Below are positions 44,437 to 53,250 of a stretch of DNA of 64,000 nucleotides, one piece after another; within the stretch, counting starts at the first letter, position 1; each line of letters starts with the position of its first letter. The notes beneath the pieces are model-generated. The model had not been told where the DNA came from and ran no database searches. It was given only the letters and a program-made list of their open reading frames with translations. The position numbers and the translations under genes are program-made. The DNA is from JALSNL01 sp036479585 (GTDB lineage Bacteria; Bacteroidota; Ignavibacteria; Ignavibacteriales; Melioribacteraceae), in NCBI GenBank assembly GCA_965224785.1, contig OZ245062.1:1302001-1366000 (forward strand). The letters run 5' to 3'.

Positions 44437-46782
44437 TCAAAACTCAATTTTAAAACTCAGATTAGGAATAAAAATTAATTCACGTTGTTCATCAATTGTG
44501 TGTTTAATGTGGTTGTATTGAAAACCAAAAAAATCTTTTGCCATTGTTGCATTTAGAACTTTTAGAGCAATTTCGTAAGAAGAATTTTCTTTATTTATTT
44601 TGTAGCTAATGGTAAAGTGTACATTAAATGTAGATGGTAATTGCCGTGAGTATGCTTTTGTCTCATCGAAAACAACATCTTTAATTATATCAGATGCAGC
44701 CTTGTTTGCTGGTGAGTAGCGGTCGCCACCTTGATAACTAAGACGAAAATTTACTCCTAAAACATTTGCATTATTTTTACCTAATTGCCATTCTTGTCCG
44801 GCTAAAATATTTAGCAAATAATTTCTGTTAAAGCGAGTGTCTCTCCAAACATCATCTCCACCTTTGTATTTTGAATCGAAGAGAGAAGCTGTAACCATAT
44901 AATAAAAACCTTTTGTAAGATACCGTTCAAGAGTTAAATCCAATCCATAATTCCTTCCTTCTCCATCGTTCATTAATTTATGATTAAAAAACCAATCGTT
45001 TTCCAAATTGATAAATGAAAATGAACTATCGGAAATTACCGGAACGTTGTAAAGCTGTTGAAAGTATGATTCTAATTTTAGATGAACATTTGATGTTAAG
45101 TTTAAATCATAACTCAGTACCAAATGATGAGCTTTTGTGAAGTCTAGATTTTTATTGTACAAAGTATTGTTGTTAGCAAAGTCTTTTGAAAAATAATAAC
45201 TTAATCGCTCTAACCGACTGTGCAATCCATAAGCAAATCCCACCGATTGAATTGGGTTGATTTGCCACTTCAAACCAAGGCGTGGTTCAATAGTGTAATT
45301 ATTATTCAAAGTAAAAACTTGTGCATTTACGCCAACATTCATTGTTAAATTTTCTGTAAAATTTAATGTTGAGTTTGAATAGCCTGAAAGTAAACTACTA
45401 AAACCATTTTCATTAACAATAGTTTGTAGCCCTTCACTATTGAGCAAGGCTTGTTCTAAGAATAAATCATACTTTAATCCAGTAAGAATAATTCCGGTTT
45501 TATTTGTATGTCTTGCATTAAATTTATTATTTATAAAAGATGATAAAACAAAATTCCAATTTTTATTATTAATCTTATTCTCAGGTAAAAGGTTTAGATT
45601 GCTATTTATTTTATCTGTAGATAAGTCAATGCCATTAACGGTTGCCGCTAAAGTTGTTTTCACATAAGTTTTTTTGTTTGGGAAATATATGTGATTGATA
45701 CCTGAAGCTGCCATAAATTGTTTAACATTTACAGTCTCTTTATCCTGGTTATAAAACCATTTTGTACTGTCCGTTTCTGTTTTTTGTCCTGATTCATCAA
45801 TCAATCCGATTCCCCATACGGAAAAAGTTCCTAATCCTTTTGTTGGAAAATTTAATTTGAAAGAAATGTCTTGATAGTTAGTACCGCCTGCGTCATCAGG
45901 CAGAAGCGGAGCAACTAACCCAAGTGTTGAGTAACGATAATTAAATAGGTATGACGAATTACTTCCTTTTATAAACGGTCCTTCGGAACCAACTTCAATT
46001 CCAATTGCTCCTAATTCAACAGAGTGTTCGTGGTTTTGATTATTTCCATTTCTCATAAATATATCGAATATTCCCGAAAGAGCATTGCCGTATTCGGAAG
46101 GGAATGCTCCCGTGAAAAAATCAGAGTTTGCCAACATCTTTGTACTTAGTGCTGTTAAACCGCCGCCGCCGAAAGAAGACAAATCAGCAAAATGATTTGG
46201 GTTTGGAATTTCCACACCTTCCATTTTCCATTGTAAATATTTTGGAGAATTTCCGCGAACCACAATTCCATTGTTTCCAATATTACTTGCAACACCCGCA
46301 AACGATGCTGCTAATCGTGCTGGGTCATCAAAGCCGCCGGCATAACGCGATGCTTCATCAACACTTAACATTCTTGCACTTACACTTGCTAAAGAATTTA
46401 AAGCCTGTTCTTTATTAACGTTTGGTTTTATAATAACTTCATCTAATTTAAATGAATTCTCTTTCAAAGGAATTGTTAAAAATGTTTCTTTAGCTGATGA
46501 AATTTGTATCTCCCTAATAATTGAAGGCTCGTAACCGATATAAGAAACTTTTAAATCGTATCTCCCGACTGGTATATTTGTAAGTCGAAAATTTCCATCA
46601 TTGTCGGTGCTTGTTCCAATAATTGGATTTGTGTTTAGTAAAATTACGTTTGCAAAAGGTAAAGGTGATTTGGAAGAATTATCTACAACTACACCCCTAA
46701 TAGTTTGTGTAGGTTGTTGAGAAAATGATTTGTTTGTAAATAGAAGAAAGTAAAAAATAAATATTAAATAACGTGCGCACAT
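44437..46782 (-). CDS. TonB-dependent receptor with carboxypeptidase-like N-terminal domain
   Basis: 781 residues. Signal peptide (ending NKSFSQQ), carboxypeptidase-like regulatory fold (about 25-110, IRGVVVDNSSKSPLPFANVI), plug (about 120-240, ASNIGNNGIVVRGNSPKYLQ and GAFPSEYGNALSGIFDI) and a beta-barrel ending IPNLSFKIEF. It is not adjacent to other transport genes, so the substrate is unknown; unlike the receptor at 36517 no riboswitch precedes it. Confidence 0.9.
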   Translation of the reverse strand: MCARYLIFIFYFLLFTNKSFSQQPTQTIRGVVVDNSSKSPLPFANVILLNTNPIIGTSTDNDGNFRLTNIPVGRYDLKVSYIGYEPSIIREIQISSAKETFLTIPLKENSFKLDEVIIKPNVNKEQALNSLASVSARMLSVDEASRYAGGFDDPARLAASFAGVASNIGNNGIVVRGNSPKYLQWKMEGVEIPNPNHFADLSSFGGGGLTALSTKMLANSDFFTGAFPSEYGNALSGIFDIFMRNGNNQNHEHSVELGAIGIEVGSEGPFIKGSNSSYLFNYRYSTLGLVAPLLPDDAGGTNYQDISFKLNFPTKGLGTFSVWGIGLIDESGQKTETDSTKWFYNQDKETVNVKQFMAASGINHIYFPNKKTYVKTTLAATVNGIDLSTDKINSNLNLLPENKINNKNWNFVLSSFINNKFNARHTNKTGIILTGLKYDLFLEQALLNSEGLQTIVNENGFSSLLSGYSNSTLNFTENLTMNVGVNAQVFTLNNNYTIEPRLGLKWQINPIQSVGFAYGLHSRLERLSYYFSKDFANNNTLYNKNLDFTKAHHLVLSYDLNLTSNVHLKLESYFQQLYNVPVISDSSFSFINLENDWFFNHKLMNDGEGRNYGLDLTLERYLTKGFYYMVTASLFDSKYKGGDDVWRDTRFNRNYLLNILAGQEWQLGKNNANVLGVNFRLSYQGGDRYSPANKAASDIIKDVVFDETKAYSRQLPSTFNVHFTISYKINKENSSYEIALKVLNATMAKDFFGFQYNHIKHTIDEQRELIFIPNLSFKIEF

Positions 46783-46891
46783 AAACGTACCAATTGAAAG
46801 TTTTTGAATAGTCTAAAATCGGTTTTTAATGAATTTTATGCAATACTGATTTATCAGTATATACTTATCACGAAGTGGTTTTTGGATTTAT

Positions 46892-46989
46892 GTTGTCATA
46901 CCGGTTTACGTTCTTTGCAATACCGGTATCTATTTTATGTATGAGATTCCGGTATTTCATCAAAAAACGATGAAAACCGGAATGACAAA
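46892..46989. repeat. Dispersed palindromic element, TGTCAT family (copy 7)
   Basis: TTGTCATACCGGTTT at the left and AAACCGGAATGACAA at the right are inverted, with ACCGGTATC and GATTCCGGTAT inside. It lies between the TonB receptor and the LuxR gene. It belongs to a CCGG subtype with the copy at 48911-48996. Confidence 0.75.
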
Positions 46990-47041
46990 TAAAATTTTAT
47001 GATTTAACTAATTTCCGAAAACTAAATTATGTTTAATATAT

Positions 47042-47812
47042 TTATTCCAACAAACCCAATTTTGAAGCAAAGGTTATTGCTTCAATGGAATTGTTTACAT
47101 CTAATTTTTGTAATACTCTTTGGCGGTGTGTATTTACTGTGTGGAGACTGATGAACAATTTATCTGAAATTTCTTTACTTAGAAATCCCTTTTTAACCAA
47201 TTGTAAAATTTCTTTTTCTCGTTTAGTTAAATCAATCACAATTTTTGAATCATTTTCTAAGAAGGGAATAATTTCACCGGTTCTAAAATTTAGCAACTGA
47301 CTTTTCACACCTTCATATATCTCTTGATTAGGTGATACATCAATGATGCTAAGTGCTAACCATAAATTGTCATAACTATCCAATTCTAATATTTGGTGTT
47401 GTTCAATAACACGAACATACTTATTCTGTGAATTCAAAATTCTGAATTCATTTATAAGTTTGTAATTAGGTTTTTCATCTTTAGAGAATTGATAAAATAA
47501 TTTTAGAAGGGAAATGCCATTTTTCATTAAAGTTATGTAATCATCTTGGTGAATTTTCCCGTCCAAATATTGTTGTCCTTTCGTAATAATATCATCAACA
47601 TCATAACCTAAATTAGAGCAATAATTTGGTGAATAATAAATATGCTCTTTCTTATAAAGATCAAAAACACTTATTCCACTATTACTAACTTTTGATAATG
47701 TTTGTAACATTGGTTTGTGTTTCTCAAAATTTTCATAATCCAAATCATCTTCAACAAAGTTTTGTTTATTAAGTAATTCAAAATAGATTTGTTGTAATTC
47801 TTTTAATTTCAT
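47042..47812 (-). CDS. PAS-domain LuxR-family transcriptional regulator
   Basis: 256 residues. A PAS-like sensor part (about 40-170, GISVFDLYKKEHIYYSPNYC and YVRVIEQHQILELDSYDNLW) precedes a LuxR helix-turn-helix at about 193-250 (LTKREKEILQLVKKGFLSKE and VNTHRQRVLQKLDVNNSIEA). No receiver domain is visible, so the signal is probably sensed directly. Its ATG overlaps the stop of the PrsW gene (TAATG), so it is translated together with that membrane protease. Confidence 0.9.
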   Translation of the reverse strand: MKLKELQQIYFELLNKQNFVEDDLDYENFEKHKPMLQTLSKVSNSGISVFDLYKKEHIYYSPNYCSNLGYDVDDIITKGQQYLDGKIHQDDYITLMKNGISLLKLFYQFSKDEKPNYKLINEFRILNSQNKYVRVIEQHQILELDSYDNLWLALSIIDVSPNQEIYEGVKSQLLNFRTGEIIPFLENDSKIVIDLTKREKEILQLVKKGFLSKEISDKLFISLHTVNTHRQRVLQKLDVNNSIEAITFASKLGLLE

Positions 47813-48765
47813 TAAACAACATCCCTTTCAATAATCTCAGAAAGTTTCTCTCTATACATTTCAATATCTGCTAAATAATTTTCTTTTCTTAAACCACTAC
47901 TATGCTTTGCTTGAAATTTACGAAATGCAAGTTTAGTTGCATAAGATGTGTACTCTTTTCTAACTTTGTTATTAACCCAATTTCTTTTTACTTTTTTAGA
48001 AGTACTAACAATTGGAATATGATCCGGCGGGAAGTTTATTATTTCTATTTCTTCTTCAAGCTCACTTTGAATAATCTTTTTTTCTGTGTTCAATGAAAAT
48101 CTAAAAATAAGTCCAAAGCCAATAAACAAAACAACCATAAATAATATGCCAACAAAATAACTAAACTGAAAACTTACAGTTAAATTCCATATTGCGTGGA
48201 AGGACATAGCAAGTATAATCCCAACAATTGGATAAGATATTTTATCAAGCCACTTATTAGAAAATTTTGCTTTAGCAAGAAATGCTCCAAAAGTCGCTGT
48301 GGCAATAGCGTGCATAGTTGCCGAGAACATTGAACGAACAAAAACTAATGAAAGCCAACTCATAAATGTGTCATCGTTTAGAGTAAAGTACATCAAGTTC
48401 TCAGTTAGACCAAAACCCAAACCAATTGCTCCACCATAAACTAAACCATCAGTCATATTATCAAAATAATTTTGCTTAACAGATCTTAATAAATAAATCT
48501 CCTTTGTAATTTCTTCTACAAATGGAGCAATTAAAACTGCTCCCAAAAGAGTAGTGGTATTTTCGTTAGAAATTATAAGTCCCATACCTTCAGAGAAAAA
48601 TGAAGAAACTAAAACCCCAAATAGAACTGCTCCTAAAGCTCCCCAAAGAAAATGTTTAGCTACCATCCAAACTGGTTCTGGCTCGTATCTATCCATCTTC
48701 CAAAGGAAAACCAAATAGAATAACATTGGTACAAGTGCTGCTATTATTGATGCGATAATTGACAT
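47812..48765 (-). CDS. prsW: PrsW-family intramembrane metalloprotease
   Basis: 317 residues with about eight membrane segments. Motifs of the PrsW/CPBP-like fold are EEITKEIYLL (catalytic Glu pair), GFGLTENLMYF, MHAIATATFGAFLAKAK and SFHAIWNLTVSF (metal His). PrsW in Bacillus cuts an anti-sigma factor; here no sigma/anti-sigma gene is adjacent. A charged cytosolic tail (about 240-317) follows. The stop codon overlaps the start of the LuxR regulator. Confidence 0.88.
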   Translation of the reverse strand: MSIIASIIAALVPMLFYLVFLWKMDRYEPEPVWMVAKHFLWGALGAVLFGVLVSSFFSEGMGLIISNENTTTLLGAVLIAPFVEEITKEIYLLRSVKQNYFDNMTDGLVYGGAIGLGFGLTENLMYFTLNDDTFMSWLSLVFVRSMFSATMHAIATATFGAFLAKAKFSNKWLDKISYPIVGIILAMSFHAIWNLTVSFQFSYFVGILFMVVLFIGFGLIFRFSLNTEKKIIQSELEEEIEIINFPPDHIPIVSTSKKVKRNWVNNKVRKEYTSYATKLAFRKFQAKHSSGLRKENYLADIEMYREKLSEIIERDVV

Positions 48766-48846
48766 AGTGAAATAAAATATTTAGGGTATCAAATAGTTAA
48801 ATGGCAATATAAATATAATCGAGAAAAAGTAAGTATTTAAATTGTT

Positions 48847-48870
48847 GAATTGTCGAATTGTCGAATTGTT
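48847..48870. repeat. Short tandem repeat, three copies of an 8-base unit
   Basis: GAATTGTC GAATTGTC GAATTGTT, a direct tandem run in the gap upstream of prsW. A minor slippage-prone microsatellite. Confidence 0.6.
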
Positions 48871-48910
48871 GTATGGCTAAATTGTTAAAAGTTTTTGCAT
48901 TATTTTTTAC

Positions 48911-48996
48911 TCTGTCATTCCGGTTGTCTTTTGTGCCGGAATCTCCAACTACCTAAGAGATTCCGGCACAAAAGAACTGGAAACCGGAATGACAAA
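48911..48996. repeat. Dispersed palindromic element, TGTCAT family (copy 8)
   Basis: CTGTCATTCCGG and CCGGAATGACA at the ends, and an inner stem CTTTTGTGCCGGAATCTC pairing with GAGATTCCGGCACAAAAG around 14 bases. The most perfect hairpin of the family in this window, located between prsW and the ABC permease gene. Confidence 0.82.
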
Positions 48997-49055
48997 GTAG
49001 AATAAGTAACTGCAAAGAAACTAAATAATAATTTAACAGTTCTGAATGCCCAATA

Positions 49056-50291
49056 CTACTTAACCTTCAACCAAGAAACAATCTCTTTCATAGTTGGTCT
49101 TTTACCAGTATTTAAAATCCCAATTCTAAAAAGTTTTGATGATATAAAAATAACAACGTACAAACTAAATACTAAAATTAAAACTACAGTAATTATTTCC
49201 ATAACTGATGGTGTGGTTGCGTTAAGCCGTAGTAGCATAACCGGAGCAGCAGTAAGAGGGAAGTAAGACATTGCTAATGCTAAAAAAGAGTTTGGCGAAC
49301 TTATTATTTGAAAAGCAAAAAGTATTGGAAAAATCAAAAATATACTCAAGTAACCAGTAAGCTGCTGTGCTTCATGATCAACAGTAACAACAGAGCCAAG
49401 ACCTATGAATATTGAGGAATACAAAATGTAACCAAGTACAAAAAATAAAATTTGGTATTGCAAATTTTGGATAGTTGAAAAATCAACAGTATTAGTTTTA
49501 TAAAGTACTAAACCTAAAATTGTCCAAATAATAAATTGAAACAGTCCAAAAAAACTTAAACCAAACACTTTACCTAAAAGCAATTCTTTTGATGTGCAAC
49601 TCGATAAAATAATTTCAATAATTCTATTAGACTTTTCCACAACTAAACTACGGACAAACATTCCACCAGAAAACAAAGTCATTGTAATAAGTAAAATAAT
49701 AAATAAGTAAGAAGTTATGAACGATTTGAAAATGTCTTCTTCACTTGCTCCATCAATAAATACTCTGTTAAGTGGAATATGATTATTAGAAATAATTGAC
49801 ACATCTTTGGGAGCAAGTCCACTAATTTGCAAATTGTTTCTTAGAATTACTTTGTTAAATGCTTTTTCAATTAGAAGTACCTTTTCAACATCCAATATTT
49901 TATTGGTTCTAAATGCTAAGTTTATTCCATCATCATTTTTATCAATTATAATATATCCTGCAATTCCATTTGATAAAACTTGTGCATCAACTGTGTTCAG
50001 TAAATCTGATTTATCTTTATTTTTATTTGCAAAATTTAGAACTAAAAAAGCTGGTTGTCCATCTCGCAAAATATTATACGAAATTTCCTTTATTACTTCT
50101 TTGCTATATTTGTTAGTAAAGTCAATGATACCAATAGGAAGAGGAGAATCCTTAATGTCAGAAATTAACATAGAAGGGAGCAAACTAAATCCAATAACCA
50201 ATAAAGGCATAACAATCATAGAAATAATAAAGGACTTCCGTTTTATCCTTTCCATTAATTCCCATTTTGCTATGGTTAATATTTTTTTCAC
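49056..50291 (-). CDS. ABC-2 type transporter permease (NatB-like)
   Basis: 411 residues. An N-terminal membrane helix (about 20-40) begins KWELMERIKRKSFIISMIV, followed by a large extracytoplasmic loop (about 45-180) and five more membrane segments, the layout of NatB-type sodium/drug export permeases. The first four bases overlap the ATPase gene end (50288-50291), so the pair is one complex. The exported substrate is unknown. Confidence 0.9.
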   Translation of the reverse strand: MKKILTIAKWELMERIKRKSFIISMIVMPLLVIGFSLLPSMLISDIKDSPLPIGIIDFTNKYSKEVIKEISYNILRDGQPAFLVLNFANKNKDKSDLLNTVDAQVLSNGIAGYIIIDKNDDGINLAFRTNKILDVEKVLLIEKAFNKVILRNNLQISGLAPKDVSIISNNHIPLNRVFIDGASEEDIFKSFITSYLFIILLITMTLFSGGMFVRSLVVEKSNRIIEIILSSCTSKELLLGKVFGLSFFGLFQFIIWTILGLVLYKTNTVDFSTIQNLQYQILFFVLGYILYSSIFIGLGSVVTVDHEAQQLTGYLSIFLIFPILFAFQIISSPNSFLALAMSYFPLTAAPVMLLRLNATTPSVMEIITVVLILVFSLYVVIFISSKLFRIGILNTGKRPTMKEIVSWLKVK

Positions 50292-51187
50292 ACTCTTCCT
50301 TTAGAATTAACAAGCGATAAAAAAGTTTGATGCAAGGAAGGTTTGATTTTTGAAAACTCTTTCATACTATTTTTTTGTGAAAATGTTTTAGTAAACTCTT
50401 CTGGTTTAATCTTGCCAAGTGAAATGACTGCTTGTTCCGCATTTGATGAAATAATTTCGACATTATCAAAGTCACTAAATAATTCAGAGGTAATTATTTG
50501 GGAGCACGTTATATTATAAGTGTTGCTATCATTCTGACTAAGTATTTCTTTCAAATTGCCAGATTCAACTTCTTTCCCCTTGTCTAATAATAAAATTTCG
50601 TCACACAAGCTTTCTGCTAAATCCATTAAATGAGTTGAGAGGATGATTAATCTATCTTCACTAAGTTCAGTAATAATGTCTCTGAAAATATTTTGGTTTA
50701 CTGGATCGAATCCAGAAAAAGGTTCATCTAAAATTAGTAAATTTGGATTGTGAAGTATTGCAACAATAAATTGAATCTTTTGTTGGTTGCCTTTTGACAA
50801 TTCTTCAAGCGAATGATTTCTATAATTAGTTAATTCTAATCGGTCTAACCAGTATTTGGTTTTCTTTATACCATCTTGTCTGCCAACTCCTTTAAGCTTT
50901 CCCATATAATGTAAAATATTTTTCACACTACTTTTAGGGTAAAGTCCTCGTTCTTCAGGAAGGTAACCAGTTTGGTTAAAAAAACTTTCTGTAATTTCTG
51001 AGTTATTAAATTTAATTGTTCCAGAAGACGGAATAAGAATATTTAGAATTATTCTCAACATAGTTGTTTTGCCTGCTCCGTTGGGACCAAGCAACCCAAA
51101 TATTTTTCCTTTGCTAACGTTTAGGGAAATATTATCTAAAACTAAATTAGAGTTAAAGTATTTGCTTATGTTTTTTACTTCTAGCAT
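50288..51187 (-). CDS. ABC transporter ATP-binding protein (NatA-like)
   Basis: 299 residues. Walker A GLLGPNGAGKTTMLRI, Q-loop GYLPEERGLYP, signature LEELSKGNQQKIQFIVAIL, Walker B LLILDEPFSGFDP and the switch His in ILSTHLMDLAE. The extra C-terminal domain (about 215-299) is of the kind found in DUF4162-bearing NatA subunits. It is transcribed ahead of its permease. Confidence 0.95.
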   Translation of the reverse strand: MLEVKNISKYFNSNLVLDNISLNVSKGKIFGLLGPNGAGKTTMLRIILNILIPSSGTIKFNNSEITESFFNQTGYLPEERGLYPKSSVKNILHYMGKLKGVGRQDGIKKTKYWLDRLELTNYRNHSLEELSKGNQQKIQFIVAILHNPNLLILDEPFSGFDPVNQNIFRDIITELSEDRLIILSTHLMDLAESLCDEILLLDKGKEVESGNLKEILSQNDSNTYNITCSQIITSELFSDFDNVEIISSNAEQAVISLGKIKPEEFTKTFSQKNSMKEFSKIKPSLHQTFLSLVNSKGRV

Positions 51188-51499
51188 ATAAAAATTATTA
51201 CTTATTCCAAATGACTAAGTTAGAAATAGGGATGAAACTTATAATTTGTCATATCTAAATGAGAGTTTTTTTTGATTGAGATATCTCAGATCAATTGAGT
51301 TATGAGATTTCTCACACAACAAAAAACGTTGGATTCGAAATGACAATTGTAAATATTATTGATTAAAAGGAACAATAATATTAAAAGTTATCTACATCTT
51401 AGAATATTTTCTTGCAAAAAGAAAAATATATAAACTCTCATTTTCTTGATTATCAAAAATACACTTTATATATTTCAATTCTATATTTTTTTGAAAGTT
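51188..51499. other. Intergenic region between the divergent ABC and yceD-rpmF operons
   Basis: 312 bases that must contain the promoters of both operons, plus the palindromic element at 51246-51346. No good sigma70 pair with correct spacing was found by eye, and no gene was seen. Confidence 0.6.
51246..51346. repeat. Dispersed palindromic element, TGTCAT family (copy 9)
   Basis: TTGTCATATCTAAATGAGAG and ATTCGAAATGACAA at the ends, GATTGAGATATCTC and GAGATTTCTC inside. It is closely related to the copy at 39055-39160 (same inner GTTATGAGATTTCTC). Confidence 0.75.
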
Positions 51500-52000
51500 A
51501 TGATAATTAAAATTAGCACTCTTTCTAATGGAAACCACGAGATTTTATTAGAAAAAAAAGTAAAAGAACTTAAGCTAGATCAGCCTTTTGTTGATGACCT
51601 TATCTTAAACTGTAAGGTGGATAAATCAGATTATCAGATTGTTATTGATTGTAAGTTACATGCAGTAGCAAATTTTATTTGTGATAGATGCACTGCTGAT
51701 TTTAATCTAACTTTACATAGTGATTTTAAGTTAGTTTATTTCTTTGATAAAGGAAATATTGATAAGGATAATACAAGCATTAGGTATTTGCCAGATTCAG
51801 AAACAGAAATAGATTTAACTAAAGATGCGTTTGAATTTGCTCAGTTTTCAATCCCTATGAAAAAATTATGTGATGAAGACTGTAACGGTCTTTGTTCAAA
51901 TTGCGGAATAAATTTAAATGAAAAAAAATGTGATTGTAAAAACGAAGAAACAAATCCCGTGTGGGATAAACTTTTAGAATTGAAAGATAAATTAAATTAA
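51500..52000 (+). CDS. yceD: YceD/DUF177 family protein
   Basis: 166 residues from ATG 51500; a TTG 54 bases upstream would add a hydrophobic leader not known for the family. Cys pairs that can bind metal lie in FICDRCTADF and CDEDCNGLCSNCGINLN followed by KKCDCKN. YceD is linked to 23S rRNA levels in plants and E. coli and is nearly always encoded just before rpmF, as here (26 bases). Confidence 0.9.
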   Translation: MIIKISTLSNGNHEILLEKKVKELKLDQPFVDDLILNCKVDKSDYQIVIDCKLHAVANFICDRCTADFNLTLHSDFKLVYFFDKGNIDKDNTSIRYLPDSETEIDLTKDAFEFAQFSIPMKKLCDEDCNGLCSNCGINLNEKKCDCKNEETNPVWDKLLELKDKLN

Positions 52001-52026
52001 AAAGTAAATAAAAAGGTAAATTAAAA

Positions 52027-52206
52027 ATGGCACATCCAAAACGAAAAATATCAAAAAGTAGAAGAGATAAAAGAAGAACACATTATAAAGCTACAGCTCC
52101 TTCACTAGCAACTTGTTCAAATTGTGGAGAAATAAAACTAAGTCATAGAGCTTGTGCAAGCTGCGGTTACTATGCTGGAAGATCACAATTTGTTCCTGAA
52201 TCATAA
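52027..52206 (+). CDS. rpmF: Ribosomal protein bL32
   Basis: 59 residues beginning MAHPKRKISKSRRDKRRTHY, with the zinc-binding pairs CSNCG and CASCG and the end GRSQFVPES. The short coding region lies between yceD and plsX, the near-universal location of rpmF. Confidence 0.97.
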   Translation: MAHPKRKISKSRRDKRRTHYKATAPSLATCSNCGEIKLSHRACASCGYYAGRSQFVPES

Positions 52207-52224
52207 TTTTATACATATCTAAAA

Positions 52225-53250
52225 ATGTCTTCTGAAATAAGAAAATGTAGAATTATTGTTGATGCAATGGGTGGGGATTTCATTCCCGATAATCCAGTAC
52301 TTGGTGCTATTGAAGCTCTCAAAGAAAATTCTATGTTAGATCTTTTCTTAATTGGTGATGAAAATAAAATCAATAAATTTCTTAGTGAAAAAAATCTTTC
52401 TTTCGATAAAGGAAAAATAATTCATGCAAGCGAAATTATTGATATGCATGATTCACCAACTAGTGCAATTAAAAAGAAAAAAGATTCATCCATTGTAAAA
52501 GGTGCAATGCTTGTTAAAGCAAAAGAAGCAGATGCTTTTGTAAGTGCTGGCAATACTGGTGCTATGATGGCCGCATCAACTTTACTAATTGGAAGAATTA
52601 AAGGATTTGGAAGACCAACAATCGGAGCGCAATTCCCAACCAACAATAATAGAGTATGTACTGTTTACGATGTAGGTGCAAGCGTTGATAGTAAACCAAT
52701 GCACTTATTAGAGTATGCAATTATGGGAACAATTTACGCTCAAGAAATGGATGGAATAAAAAATCCTACCATTGGTTTATTAAGTGTTGGTGAAGAAGAT
52801 ACAAAAGGGAATAGTGTTACTTTTGAAACTCATGAAATGCTAAAGAATTCAAAATTAAATTTTGTTGGCAATATAGAAGGACGTGATATACTTGCTGGCA
52901 AAACTGACATTGTTATTTGTGATGGCTTTGTTGGTAATATTGTTCTGAAGATGGGCGAAAGTTTTATATCATTTATGAAACAAAGAATTAGAACTTATGC
53001 TGATGGTGGTTTTGTAAATAAACTTAAAGCTCTAATTGTAAAAGGTGTACTTAAAGAATCCTTAAGTGATATGGATTATCAATCGCACGGTGGTGTTCCA
53101 TTGCTAGGTGTTAATGGTATAAGTATTATTGGACATGGCTCAAGTTCGCCACGAGCAATTAAGAACATGATTTTTAAAGCAAATGAAATGCATGAAAAAA
53201 AATTATTAAAAAAATTAGAAGAAGGTAAAGAGTTTTATGGAAGTGACTAG
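52225..53250 (+). CDS. plsX: Phosphate acyltransferase PlsX
   Basis: 341 residues; turns acyl-ACP into acyl-phosphate for phospholipid synthesis. Family stretches are IVDAMGGDFIPDNPVLGA, SAGNTGAMMAAST, DVGASVDSKP, VDFEGNIEG-like NFVGNIEGRDIL and DGFVGNIVLKMGE. It is the first lipid gene of the operon and overlaps fabH by 14 bases. Confidence 0.96.
   Translation: MSSEIRKCRIIVDAMGGDFIPDNPVLGAIEALKENSMLDLFLIGDENKINKFLSEKNLSFDKGKIIHASEIIDMHDSPTSAIKKKKDSSIVKGAMLVKAKEADAFVSAGNTGAMMAASTLLIGRIKGFGRPTIGAQFPTNNNRVCTVYDVGASVDSKPMHLLEYAIMGTIYAQEMDGIKNPTIGLLSVGEEDTKGNSVTFETHEMLKNSKLNFVGNIEGRDILAGKTDIVICDGFVGNIVLKMGESFISFMKQRIRTYADGGFVNKLKALIVKGVLKESLSDMDYQSHGGVPLLGVNGISIIGHGSSSPRAIKNMIFKANEMHEKKLLKKLEEGKEFYGSD

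Noticed and set aside
48911..48996. Strong hairpin that could be a small RNA or tRNA-like gene
   Set aside because: No cloverleaf or anticodon arm; it belongs to the TGTCAT palindrome family found at eight or more other sites.
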